In this document: piece after piece, positions 12,693 to 24,860 of the stretch
Layout of the letters: every line of letters begins with the position of its first letter
Numbering within the stretch: position 1 is the stretch's first letter
NCBI GenBank assembly: GCA_015680905.1
Contig: CM027381.1
Coordinates: forward strand, 86,329,501 to 86,393,500
Direction: 5' to 3'
Origin: Coptis chinensis
Taxonomy: Eukaryota > Streptophyta > Magnoliopsida > Ranunculales > Ranunculaceae
DNA: 64,000 nt
Position numbers and translations under genes: made by a program
Notes under the pieces: generated by a model
Database searches by the model: none
What the model was told of the DNA's origin: nothing
The model's input: only the letters and a program-made list of their open reading frames with translations

Positions 12693-13343
12693 TCATATCA
12701 ATACTAGATTGGTAACTGTTATTGTAAGCAAACTCAGCCAACGCCAAATGAGTCTTCCAACTACCCCCAAAATCAAGCACGAAGCATATCTTCTATGATT
12801 TGAATGACTCTTTCCGATCGCCCATCGGTCTGCGGATGAAATGTTGTATTGAATTTCAGTTTGGTTCCCAATTCCCTTTGAAGACTTCTCCAAAATGAAC
12901 CAGTAAATTGAGTACCTCTATCTGAAATTATCGATAATGGTGCCCCATGCAACCTCAGTATCTCTGAGATGTAGATTCTACTTAGCTTTTCAGCAGAGTA
13001 AGTAGTCTTAACAAGTATGAAATGGGCAGACTTGGTCAGCCTATCAACAATGACCCATATAGAATCCATTCCCTCACTGGTCCTCGGTAACCCGGATACA
13101 AAATCCATGATTATATTCTCCCACTTCCATTCCGGAATCTCCAGAGGGTTTAAGAAGACCGGGTGGTCTATGGTGTTGACTTTCACTGTTGGCACGCGTG
13201 GCACACTTCTTAACATATTCCGCAATGTGTCGCTTCATGCCCGGCCACCAAAACTGACGACGTAGATCTCTATACATTTTGGTACCACCAGGATGAAATG
13301 TATACTTCGATTTATATGCTTCACTCAAGATATCATTCCTCAA
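12693..13343 (-). pseudogene. Integrase zinc-binding and core region, element D
   Basis: The sequence contains KYTFHPGGTKMYRDLRRQFWWPGMKRHIAEYV, split here as KYTFHPGGTKMYRDL and RRQFWWPGMKRHI, of the H-H-C-C domain. It continues with WIVDRLTKSAHF-type core text (WVIVDRLTKSAHFI), SIISDRGTQFTGSFW and FHPQTDGRSERVIQ, which hold the D, D and E region of the integrase core. Several breaks interrupt the frame. Confidence 0.85.
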
Positions 13344-13710
13344 AGAGTGATCAAAAGGTACCTAAATCCTTCCTCTGAATCTGATACTTTCGTCTCCGTA
13401 TTTTTCCCAATCAACATCCTCGGCATTATCCACATATCCTTCGATGTATTCTGGGCATTCATAATCTCCTGGACTAAGGTGTTTTCTGCGGTCACTGTCA
13501 TCTGTGCTAAATAACAAAGACGCCGAGGATCTCCACTTCCATTTCCGTGATTTCAAAACCATAAGAAACCGCCGACTCAACAATTGCCACTCCTTCATCA
13601 TCATCCGAGCACAAACATGTTCTCGATTCCTACTCAATGCATCTAAGAACTACATTTGCTTTACCGGATGGTATTGCAATGAGAGCGATATAGTCCTCCA
13701 TGTACTCAAC

Positions 13711-14852
13711 CTACCTCCTCGTCTCATATTCAAATCCTTCTGCAAAAACAAGTACTTGAGACTCTTGTGATCGAGAATATCTCAAATCTTTCACCATACA
13801 CATAATGTCTCCGGATCTTTTAAGGCATGAATAATCGCTGACTAACTCCAAGTCATGAGTAGGATAATTCTTCTCATGGGCATTCAATTGTCTTGACGAT
13901 ACGTTATCACTTGGCCTTCTTGCATTAAGACACATCCTAACCGGTGTTAGAGGCATCATTATAAATCACATAACTCTTTTCGGATCCGGAATAGTCAAAT
14001 CAAATTTGTTATCAATCGCGTCTTTAGCTCTTGGAAAGCTTTTTCGCATGCCTCCGTCCATTCAAACTTCACCTCTTTTCGTGTCAATCTAGTTAAGGAC
14101 GGACGCTATGCTAGAGAATCCTTCTACAAAGCGACGGTAATAACCTGCCAAATCCCCAAGAAATTTCCGATTGCAGATGATGTCGGTCTCGGCCAATTAT
14201 TCACTGCCTCTATCTTGGAACGATCAACTTTTATTCCATTCTCCGATACAACATGCCCTAAAAACCTCATCTCATTCAACCAGAACTCACATTTACTAAA
14301 TTTGGCATAAAGCTGATGATCAACTAAGGTTTGGAAAACAATCCTCAAGTGTTCCTTATGTTCAGCCCTAGTCTTGGAATAAATCAATATGTCATCTATG
14401 AATACGATAACAAATTGATCTAAGTATTTCCACATCACTTTCGATTCATGAGATCCATAAAATGCCATTTGGGCATTTGTCAAACCGAATGGTAACACCA
14501 AAAACTCAAAATGCCCTAACCGTGTTCGGAAAGCTGTCTTCTTTATATCTTCTTCTCGAATTCTCATCTGATGGTAGCCTGTTCTGAGATCTATTTTCGA
14601 GAAATACTTGGCACCCCTTAACTGATCGAATAAGTCATTGATCCTAGGCAACGGATATTTGTTCTTGATAGTCACATTATTCAGCTTTCGATAATCCACA
14701 CATAGCTGAAAAGACCCATCTTTCTTCTTCACAAATAACACTGGTGCTCCCCAAGGTGACTGACTTTCCCTTATAAACCCCAATCTTTTCAATTCATCTA
14801 ATTGGGACTTGAGTTCTCCCATTTCGAGAGGAGCCATTCGATAAGGAATCAT
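13711..14852 (-). pseudogene. Reverse transcriptase and RNase H region, element D
   Basis: It contains [49 protein letters not shown] and the active-site block [10 protein letters not shown], the standard reverse transcriptase motifs of plant Ty3/gypsy. Towards lower coordinates follow RNase H fragments with SSRQLNAHEKNYPTHDLEL. The strand and order (reverse transcriptase, RNase H, integrase) fit gypsy elements. It is a fossil with several breaks. Confidence 0.9.
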
Positions 14853-15988
14853 CGAAATAAATAGGCGTTCGGTAGTAGATCTATTACAAAATCTATCTCA
14901 CGCCAGGGAGGTAATCCCGGCAATGCATCTGGGAACACTGCCGCAAACTCACGAACCACGGGAACAAGCTCGGAAGATTCGAACTTCGGCCCTTGGAAAC
15001 GAAGACCAGCTAACAATCCGTATCTATCATACTTGAAGTCAGACTTGGCCTCCACAACTCGAGATACCGTATTTCTAATCCTCTTAAACATAAACTCTTG
15101 CTGTCTCGGTACTCTAAACGTCACCGTTTTTGCAAAACAATCTACATGGGCATGATACTTTCCTAACAAATCCATCCCTACTATGATATCGAAATCATTT
15201 AGGTCCATCACCGTTAGATCGACTATCATCTCCCTATCACCTATCTTTATCACACAATGGTGACAAACTTCAAAGAACATAGTTTTCTTCCCCAACGGAG
15301 TGGATAAAATAAGCTTCCTCCCGATGTTAACTACATCCAACCCCAGTATTGCTACCATATTTTTAGCAATGAAAGAATGAGTAGCACCCGTATCAAACAA
15401 GACATGCACCTTATGTGTAAACAAACATATCATACCTTCAACCACTTGATCGGTAGTGCTGATATCTGCCCCCATTGCATTATATACCGTGGCTTCCTCT
15501 TGGACTGATGCAGGATCCACAACTTCTTCCTCTGGCACTAGATAATACACCTTGCCATGTGGTCTCTGTTCCACCCCTGAATTGGACTTGGGACAAAACC
15601 GCCTGATATGCCCAGCTTCACCGCAACTATAACAAACCACACTCTCTCTCCCTGACTGTGTACTCTGTGGTATTACCGATTGCAATCTAGCTCTCTGACC
15701 CTGAGGCCTCAAATTCTGCACTGGTGATTTGGTCTGAGAAGGAGCAGGTACTCTCGGTGCCATCTGTGATCCACCCGTCGGTCTCATAACTGGTAGCCTC
15801 TGTGCTGGCCTAACCACATTCAAACCCCGTTGTACAGCTAGTGCCCTCCACTGTTGTGCCTGCTGGATGACCGGCCTATACATCTGTTGCAACCCGGAAC
15901 CACTGCCTTGATAAACCTGCCTCTTTCCCATATCCTGCCTGCCCTGAAATGTCGACTGTCTTACCCTTCCAACCTCTTGCCTCGGCAA
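14849..15988 (-). pseudogene. gag zinc knuckle and protease region, element D
   Basis: A glutamine- and proline-rich stretch leads to a CCHC knuckle CYSCGEAGHIRRFCPK, then to the aspartic protease site VLFDTGATHSFIA and the block DFDIIVGMDLL. It runs on towards the reverse transcriptase through [17 protein letters not shown]. This is the normal gag-protease junction of Tekay-like chromoviruses. It is the longest unbroken frame in the element. Confidence 0.88.
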
Positions 15989-16446
15989 TAATAAGCGATC
16001 ATCAACTCTTTCAATGCCTTTGAGCCCTTCTCACGCCTCAAGATAAGAATCGATCCGGAAGGACCGACATCTTGCTCTGCATATACGGTTTCAGCCCGTC
16101 AATGAATTTTCTAGCCTTAGCTTTTTACGTGGAAATCAACTCCTTCCCGTGATCGTGAAAGAAGAGCGGTGAATTTCTCTTTACGTCTTGTCCACGGTCG
16201 GGTTTCCTTGTTCCAATTTGAGGAATTCCATTAAACGCTAGCTTAGCTCGCCTCGGTAACATACCTCAAAAGGAAGAGTTCCTCAAATTTAGCCCAAGTC
16301 ATCGAAGCGTCTCCACATCCTTAACACGATCCACCCGGTGTTTGGCTTCACCTCTAAGCATGAAGGCAGCCAAAGTAACCGTTCCACATCGGTACACATC
16401 ATGGAGTCCAAAGATACTAGACATGTCTAACAACCAGCCTTCTTGG

Positions 16447-16800
16447 CTACTTTAACCTCGAAGACCCCACAAATTCAGGTGGACGTAACCTGATGAAATT
16501 TGCAAGCAGAAAACTTGATTGACTTTGCACTGGTGGCCTGAACTCCTCAACTCTCACTAGGGTTGGGGATGCTACCTTTGGTGTTACGCCAGGTGGAATA
16601 ACAACGGATGTTGGGAGAGGTTGGGGCTCGCTCCGACTAGCCCTTAAACTTTCGATCTCCGTTCTCATCTCATTTTGTGCTTGAGCCATTTGATTCATCA
16701 TAGCGAGGAGCCTATCCATTCGGTCCTCCCGACCACGATCCTTAGTATCATCACCACTAGTACTTTTCGGATCCATGGTAACTATTCTACACATATACAA
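16447..16800 (-). pseudogene. gag N-terminal region, element D
   Basis: The text begins MDPKSTSGDDTKDR and continues with a coiled-coil-like MDRLLAMMNQMAQAQNEMRTE and a stretch ending NFIRLRPPEFVGSS, the usual N-terminal segment of Tekay gag. About 450 bases between this and the knuckle-bearing segment belong to the same gag but are broken. Confidence 0.75.
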
Positions 16801-17283
16801 AGAGCTAACTTAGTGTTTGATAAATTAGAGAGAGAGTTTTCAAAATTATGCAAGAGGCGCAGGTCGCACTCAGGTAAGGCTTGGGCGAGCGCAGGTCGTT
16901 CCTTGTGGAACTTGCAACCACAGAATGATCGCAGGTAGCAGCGCGAGGTGCGCTATAATTCCAGGAGATGAGCACAGGTAGCGCTCCAACATGCCTTCGG
17001 CAGAGCGTAGGTCGCGCCCTCCACTAAGACGTGAAAAAAAACACTCCTATTATATAGTGTCCGATTCGCAAAAAAATTTCGACGAGTAACCGCGTTCTCC
17101 GCTGTGACAAGGAGAATGTCCGTGTGATGTTTCGATATTGTCAAGCTATTATGAAAGCTTAACGTAATAACTAATGGGTAGTGTATCCCTACCTAGGTTT
17201 TTATCGGGTTCCAACTAAGACTCCCCGAAACATGTCGCGACTGAGTCCCCCACTACAGCTCCCAGACGTATCTAATAGTAGAC

Positions 17284-17295
17284 GCTCTGATACCA
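17284..17295 (-). other. Primer binding site of element D
   Basis: On the minus strand these bases read TGGTATCAGAGC, the standard complement of the 3' end of initiator tRNA-Met. They lie five bases inside the 5' LTR boundary at 17301, exactly where the minus-strand primer site should be. Confidence 0.9.
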
Positions 17296-17300
17296 CGTTC

Positions 17301-19324
17301 TGTCACGCCCCGAGACCCAACACACATCCCGAGGACGAGGGATGAATCTCGAGGCCGACACCATCCTAATTCTAACGAAATTTCGACAAAGTTTCCTTTG
17401 TTTTATCGACGTTCGTATACAAAAAAAACTTGTCATAACCTGGAAATCATATATTACAACCTTCCAACAACCATATCTATATAAAACCAAGCTTATACAC
17501 AACAGTATATACATCCACCAAATGTTTAAGTGTAACTGCTACTCAAATACATCAAGTATTACATCAAAATGACCGAAGCTCTCTCTATACAACCAAAAGG
17601 AGCTAATTTCACCGTATACCACAAAATAACTTGACCCTGTCCCTCGTCAAGCATAAGGAAATCCACCCAAATCCCCATAACCTTCCTCACTAGTGGTAGG
17701 AAAAGCCTCCTCCGCAACTGACTCGGCTGAAATGTTAATGTAGGATGAGCAAACAACTATGCCCAGTAGAAACGCACATAACCAATAAATAGTTTACTTA
17801 TAGAAAACATTTAAAACATGCAGGGTTTCCATAATAATATCAAAATATCGTGACTATATAATACATCACTAACTAGTAGAAATCCTTTCGACATGCTTCG
17901 TTAATATTCAAAATATAGTTTTCACAATCATCATACAACTATTATGGCCGCTGCATTCTATTAGAATGGTGAGGGTACGACTGGTACTCATCCTCAGTCA
18001 CAGACATATCTCGGTTCAGTACTTTCCAGTGTGAACCATGCACCGTTGTTTTCTTGATTTTACCGGTAGGGAGCTAAAATGTCGTTGTTGTGTTCGTACA
18101 CACAAAATCCCCAAAGCTTTTAGGGCTCAGGTGGGCCTTGTGACCACGACCCCATCTGCCGTCACCTAACTTACGGTGGTCAACCGTTCGACGATTGCAG
18201 GACTTTCGGGGATCGACACACATCCGAGTGGACTAAACTCTCACTTCGCGTCTAAACCTCATCGAGGTAACATGTAACCTCACACAAACTAAGCACCATA
18301 CATCGTGACACGTACAAACATGGTTATCTAGAAAAGTAAAAACGGAATTCCCGGACTACATCCAGTGATGCATCCTTTTAAAGGTAGCCCACCACCTCGA
18401 CAGGTGTACACCACAGTTGGAATCTAAAAGTTTAACGCCTCCGGAAATGCGACAACAGTTCCTTCTTTATAGGAATTCACAATTCCTTTTCTAAATCCCC
18501 TCGTGATAAGCAATATATATATATATATATATATACTCGTATTACCGGTCATTTCCAAATATTATAGATACATATTTAGTTTTTCTTTTAAAACTGTTGA
18601 TTCTGTATGTGTGAGTTCCTGGATTTCCAACAATCGAGTAATGCAACCTATGACTCCCAAACGGGCTAGTCATAGTAAATGACAACCGATGATTCCCAAA
18701 CGGCGAATCATCGTAAATAACAACAAACCATCCGTGGAACAATCCAGAACCTCACACATAGTTACAAACAACCGGGTAATCCTTACCCGTATTACAAAAT
18801 CCATCTCTCTATCTCCCTTACTGAGACAAGAGACGAGAACCCTTCCCAAAACCAGTTTTGCTCTTTTAACAAAGAAAATAAATCCCCGCTACCCAGATTT
18901 CGCAAAAACCATTTCACACGAAAGCTATTCATATATTTAGTTTATATCGAGTAAATACAATGCAAAACATGAATAACACATATACATGCATGGTTGATAC
19001 GCAAACTATCTTTCCCAATTTAAAACAATCAAATCATGCATGAAAATAAGAATGCTATATATGGTATGTAAGTTCCTACCTTAGCAAGCTCCGTTCTCCT
19101 CAAAGCCCACTTAACCGAATCGAGCCCGCTTAACCGAATCCACTCTTATTTAACTCCTATAACAGCATATACACATAGGTTATTAGAATTTATCGAACGA
19201 ACGCGAAATTCTTATCTAACGTAAGTCGAGAAGAATCTCGACGCTAAGAATTCGGTTTCAGGTAATTGTTTCTCTAACTACAGTTAACAAAGCTACAGGC
19301 CATTCCTAGCACTGTACCTCTGAC
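17301..19324 (-). repeat. 5' LTR of element D, first segment
   Basis: This is a copy of the LTR at 8944-12024, colinear with it up to about 11010. It ends in CCTCTGAC (19317-19324), the left copy of the 8-base duplication made by hAT element E. The LTR resumes at 32043. Confidence 0.9.
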
Positions 19325-19500
19325 CATAGTACAAAATATCGCGATATATCGCGATATATATCGAGATTTCAGAGAAGGGTAAATAAATATCGTGATACCA
19401 ATTTGGATAAAAACTAGTGCAAATATCAACGATTTTTGTTGATATTTCGCAATATTTCCACGATATGTGTGATTTATACGATATTTTTGGAGAGAATTGG
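19325..19500. repeat. Left terminal and subterminal repeats of hAT E
   Basis: The terminal repeat is followed by repeated short motifs built on ATATCG and CGATAT (for example near 19345, 19355, 19365, 19390, 19460 and 19480) in both orientations. Subterminal motif arrays of this kind are where hAT transposases bind. The same motif recurs at the right end. Confidence 0.75.
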
Positions 19501-19639
19501 GTGATTGCAAACTGACGAGGAAGAAGAAGAAAAGGGCTGGTGATTGCAAACCGACAAAGAAAAAAAAAAAGGCTACTACTACCCTCTCCCACGCGAGCTA
19601 CTCTATCTCCCACGCGAAATTTTGATGGCTATAAGCTCA

Positions 19640-19701
19640 TTCTTCTCCACTCTCGGTATCTTGCAGTGCTTGTGAAAATTCAATTGTAGAGCTCAATAAG
19701 G
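19640..19701 (+). other. Putative non-coding first exon of the hAT E transposase
   Basis: A pyrimidine-rich leader ends in AATAAG followed by GTAAGC, a strong plant splice donor near 19701. It lies just inside the left end and on the transposase strand. A non-coding first exon followed by a long intron would explain the 5 kb before the BED finger. This is inference from the splice-like signal and position only. Confidence 0.3.
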
Positions 19702-20399
19702 TAAGCTTTCTTGTCCCCTCCCATCCATGATTATTTGCTTCATGTATAACTTTCCAACTCTAAATACTGTTATTTGTTTTAGCACTCATTTAAAAGTTTG
19801 TTTTATTAATAGATTAGTAACTTAACTTCTCGATTCTTCTCTGTGAACTTTAAGCGTGTCTAGCATGATATTGCAAACTAGGGTCAAGTGAGGCTCTGAG
19901 AACTCTTTTCACTAGTAATAGTTTTCAAGTTTTCAAGGTTATCTTATTTTGGTAATTGGTCTCGACTAGAAATGTTCGCTCAAGTGAAATGTTTAGTTAG
20001 TGATTCGGTCCAAACAAACTTTAAACTTGACTTCATACTTGAAACCACGAAAGTACAAAGAAAAATAAAAATAATAAAAATAAAAGTACTACTAACACGT
20101 AAATAGAAATGGGCATACCATTTTCAAAGCGGGATCTTGGTTCGATTGATCGAACTACAACAAACTGGAACCTCGAACTTCGGGGTTGTGATTGATATAT
20201 GGCTCAAAAGTTATCTCAGAGAGAGCATTGTAACCATAATTGCTAGGAACCATTGCGTAGCCATTTTCAACCTTTGGTTCTTTGAAGGACAACCCCATAG
20301 ATACTTCTTTGAAAATTTCTCTGTTCACCTTCTTACCATTTTGATGAATGATAGGTTCCTTTCCTTTGAGTTTTTGGCGTGCTTGTGGTGAAACTGAGC

Positions 20400-21243
20400 T
20401 GGAGTTTGGTCTATTGGCCCTAGGACAAGAACTAGATGCCCTACGACATCACGCCTCATACTACTTTTGAGATGACGAGACATTGTCTTTTCCTTGCTCT
20501 CTGAAGTGGCTCCGATTCTTGAAACAGGCTTGAGTTCATTTACATCGATCTGGTATGAGTCCGAGGTGATTTAGGTTCATTTGTTTTGTCTCTAGACCAC
20601 AATCTAGATGAAGTAAGCTTTGGTTCATTGTTGTTTCCTCGTTCTCACGAAGTGGCTCATTTGTGAAACCGGACTTGCATTCTTTGTTATGAGTTTGAGA
20701 TATATTATATCCATTTTGTGTGTCCCTAGTAACCAATCCAGTGAAGAAGGCACAGGTCTCCGTAATCTTCCCTAGGAAAAGGCTGGGAAGATGCTATTTC
20801 CCTTTCCTCGACTCGGGACTACCGTGGAGTTACACCGACGATTGGAGAGGGTAACCACCGAGAATGTGAAGCTCGACTTTCTTGTTGTGTCGAATTTAAT
20901 TTCTTCGGTTGGCGTTCATAATCACTAGAACTCGGGATTCCTTCCTTTTCCTTGCTTCCTCCACTGATAACATCATGACCAAATAAGATTACTTACATTT
21001 CACTAAAGGCTGTAAAACAAGCCCAACAATTCACCACAAAAATGATATAAAAACAATAACCCCGATTTTTCCCATCTTCAAATATCACATCGGCAAGAAC
21101 TCTATAGTTTTCCTCTTCAATAGGTTCCCAGTTTTTATACACTTTCAATAAATTCTTCAATAATTGTTTTGATAGTCTTGTCATCAACCCTAGAGAGCTC
21201 TCATTTCAATAAATGTCTTTTTATGTCTTGGAACTTCTGCCAT
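20400..21243 (-). pseudogene. SUVR1/2-like WIYLD-domain gene fragment inside hAT E
   Basis: Read on the minus strand from ATG at 21243, the text is MAEVPRHKKTFIEMRAL, then, after frame changes, LSKQLLKNLLKVY and KNWEPIEEENYRVLADVIF. This closely follows the N-terminal WIYLD domain of the plant histone-lysine methyltransferases SUVR1, SUVR2 and SUVR4, where the segment reads in the style LKNLL-YEKNWELI-E-NYRVLADAIF. These proteins act on chromatin, and SUVR2 takes part in transcriptional silencing. Here the domain has at least two frame changes and a stop. The weaker remainder to about 20400 may be the variable linker. No SET domain is seen. It lies between the hAT ends, so it is a captured 5' gene fragment and not a resident gene. 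Confidence 0.7.
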
Positions 21244-21259
21244 CCCTGAACCAAATCAT

Positions 21260-24200
21260 TCAACAACCATAAAACCACCATTACTCACAAATGTAGTACT
21301 AATTGATTTCTTGAAAGTCGATGTATTAATAGCTAGGGTCGGATAACAATTGAGGCTTCGTGATTGTGGCATATATTATGACATATATATGTTAATTGCT
21401 TGTTTGAAAGCTTATGCATGGTTCCTAAGCGTTGTTAAAGTGATGAAAGAGCAAAGAAGCAGCTACACATAGCATGTTCGGGATACGCTTTTTGGTGCGT
21501 TAGATGAAATCATCATTTAGTTTGTAGCCTATACTATTTCTCATATTTGTACCCTATAATGGTTTTCAATGACTTAGAACTATATATGAAGGTCTTTTAG
21601 GTACAAAACTGATTTACTTGTACTGAATGGATGAGTTAGTAAATGGTGATATTTCGTAGTGCCAATGACCAAAATGTTGCATGCTGGTTCGGTTGTTGTA
21701 GCACTCCTTTAATGCCCAAGTAGTATGCTAGTTTGTCAAATGGTATTAGGCGGCATGTTTGTATCTACGTTAATTGTTGTTGTATATTTGTCTAGGGGTC
21801 CCTATAAATAGAGATGCATGATCTTTTTTTATTTTTTGTCTTTCTCATTTGTATATGAAGCTGGAGAAAGAACTGCCTCGCTGAAGAAGCTCTTGTTGGC
21901 CAGATTCAAGCAAAAATACAGGTTCCTAGAAGTGAGTCTACTTCAATATGATTAGATTTATGTTTTCGTATTGTTTTAAACCATGTTATTGTTGTTCAAC
22001 CATATAGCATTTCATTGAAGTGAGAATGTTATGTATGTCTTTTTTGGTAGACACCATTTGATGTGATAAATCCTTGAGAAAAATAGTTTTTGAACTCTTA
22101 AGAACATGCGCTTGTAGATCAGTGGATAGAGTGTTTGTTTGCTAAAAACAATTAACAAAAATGCATACATTCACTCTAACAATATATGCATATTGGTGAT
22201 GTTACTGGATATGGAGTATGTATGCGCTTCAGCATTATCTATTTTACATCTATTTCAACTTTCAACATGTTTTATATATCTTCTACCATTTCGCCGATTT
22301 CTTGAATATTCCTTAGATTTTATCCCTAAGTGCTTAATGCCAAACCTTCTCATATGCCACTAGCCACCATAGCAGTCCAGTTTCTGGTTTTGCAAGACCT
22401 GGTAGTAATCTCTGTGACTTGCGACGATAATATATATAGACTAGCGGATCCGTCAGCAATTCATGTATGCTGAGATGCTTAGGAGTACACTTCGCACCTA
22501 AGCAATTGGGCATAAAAGTTTGTTCTTATAATATATATAGACTAGCGGATCCATCGGCAATTCACTATAGTTTTCGTAGGGGCATTTATGATGGAATATA
22601 GGTATGACACTGACGATGTTTGTAAGAGAGGAGTTTTGATGGTAGCAAGGGAATGTACTGGAACTAGACTATTTCAATATATGTTGTCGGCAAGTGTAAT
22701 CTAGTAATTTGACAAGGGTAAGAAATAAGGTTCAAATATTCTCTATTCAATTCCAAGTGGAAATTAAATTGAGTTCTGGTTTCGAGTCTGTCCAGTGAAC
22801 TTCTTTTAAGGACCAATACCTAGTACGTACCAGTTTAGCGCATTTGAAGATTTCATCATTCCTAATATGTTTTGTCAAATACAGTGATGGAATATTAGAA
22901 ATAGACGTAGTGGTGGAAGAAATTTTGTCTTTATATAATATTTCTCCATTTTTTGTGTTTGGTCAAGACTGTAACATAAAAAAATGCAAGTTGTATAGAG
23001 TTAAACTGAAAGGGATAATTTGCATTTGAAGACATTACGATTAGGGTCTCTTTCATTCTTTTAAATTGCAAGTTGTCTTTTCATTTAAATACTTACAATC
23101 CTCTACTAAAAAGCTTCTCAAGTAAGTCAAGTCGCTACTCATACCCGGGACGAGTCATAGCCGACTTGCACCGGCGACCACGGATATCAAACTCCACCAT
23201 ATATAAAGTTTTTTATGTCGAAATGCAGCAGAGGGATCATCTACTTTTTGTTTGTTTTTTTTTTCTACCAATCAATATATATTTGAGTAGTTGGGTACTT
23301 GGGTTTATGAGGTATGAGGTTTTAATATATGTTATGGAAGTATATTATTTGATTTTCAAGTTATGACAGGTTTTAAATTTATGAAATGTTGAAAATACAA
23401 AGGAAACTCTCTGCTTTTTTTTTAGAATGTGATGTTAAGTGGTGGTTTTATATTTGAGTTATGTATATCATAAGATATTTTGTATTCTTGAAGTCATCTA
23501 GAAGAGGATTGTACCCGTCTTTGCTCCTTGTCTTTGAGGGTAGAGCAAACTCTTCCATGAACTCTTCCTTGTCTTTTGTACAAGTATGTTCTCAGTGGTT
23601 GCTTGTTTTTCTATTTTGCAGCATAAACACAGCTGAAAACTTAGTTGTTGCGCTCTAGGTACGTCGTGTTGTCTCAGTGGTTTGTTCTTCTCCCACTTTT
23701 GGTTGTTGCGCACTAGGTATGTCGTGTTTTTTTTTTCCAGCAAATATCAATTTTTCTAGTATTTTGAGTAAGAAAGGGAATAATTCAAATAACCTGTTCA
23801 TTGTTGGTGCAGTAGTGGAGTTTGATTTGCAGTAGTGGAGTTTGATTTGTAGTAGTGGAGTTGGCTTCTGATTCTCTTGAGGTAAAACTTCTACCCATTT
23901 CGTATACTAGTTTTATTTGTTACTTGTTGTTTTTTGCAACAATTGAAATTGTGGGTGTTTGTATACATATAAGGGATATGTTTTGTTTGTGTGCCATAAA
24001 GTCATTTGGTTTGTATATTAGGTAGTGTTAAGATTTATTCTTGGTTTAGTTATCAAGTGTGCAGGTTATATGTTTTTTATATTTTATTTGCGCATGACTT
24101 TAAATTAATTTGAATGGCTAATGTAATTTAACTTGGTATTCAGATTCTATGGATAAACTGATAGTTATAGAATTTATGTTTGTCTTTTTGTTGTCTTTTT

Positions 24201-24840
24201 TTTTTTTTTGTCCTTTTATTATTATTATTATTATTATTTTTTACTATATAAGTATTTTAGGCATAATACAGGTGGTCAAAAATTTGAATAAACAAAAGAA
24301 ACTCTGTCAAAATATTTTTAGCTCTTTTGTTTTATAAACAAGCAAGTTAGTGTTAAAATATAATGCAATGGTAAAATTGTCTAAATAATTTATACCGTTA
24401 TTTCTAAGTACAGGGAAGATATGATTAGCATTGGTAGAGGCATGAATATTAGAATTAGATGTAGGAAAAGCGCCCGACACAGTTAAGGCAACATTGGAAT
24501 ATCAATAAAAGTACACAGTTAGCATTGGAATATTCTTGATATCACTCAAAGTACAGTTTGGTTCCAGAACACGGTGCACCTACGGGTGATCTGAGAGTTC
24601 TTACTTGTTTAAAGATTGGTTAATTCCGATCACAAGCCCGGATGCCGGTTTCAAACTTGACTGTAATTGTTTGATATTGTTAATATTTGGATGTTTGACT
24701 ACTAGAATTAAATGTAGAAAAAGTGTCAGATACAGTTAAGGCAACATTGAATTTGAGTTATAGGACCAATGACTTGATCCATGTATCTTTAAATAGGAAT
24801 CATCAAATTTAATTATGTTTTGGTTTGATGTATATATTAA
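21260..24840 (+). other. Non-coding interior of hAT E before the transposase
   Basis: I see no convincing gene. The stretch has T-rich, intron-like composition and several local duplications. A block beginning AGACTAGCGGATCC recurs at 22439 and 22539. A unit of about 20 bases with GCAGTAGTGGAGTTTG repeats three times near 23810-23866. GTTGTTGCGC plus following bases recurs at 23643 and 23702, and CAGTTAAGGCAACATTG recurs near 24480 and 24736. At 23350-23415 there is a fragment resembling the conserved 3' block of chromovirus LTRs. The most likely reading is long transposase introns with old inserted fragments. Confidence 0.4.
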
Positions 24841-24860
24841 ATTATTCTCGTTTGTGATAA

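Noticed and set aside
22105-22140. tRNA-like A-box (TAGATCAGTGGATAGAG) suggesting a tRNA gene or SINE
   Set aside because: No B-box at the right distance, no acceptor stem and no A-rich tail were found.
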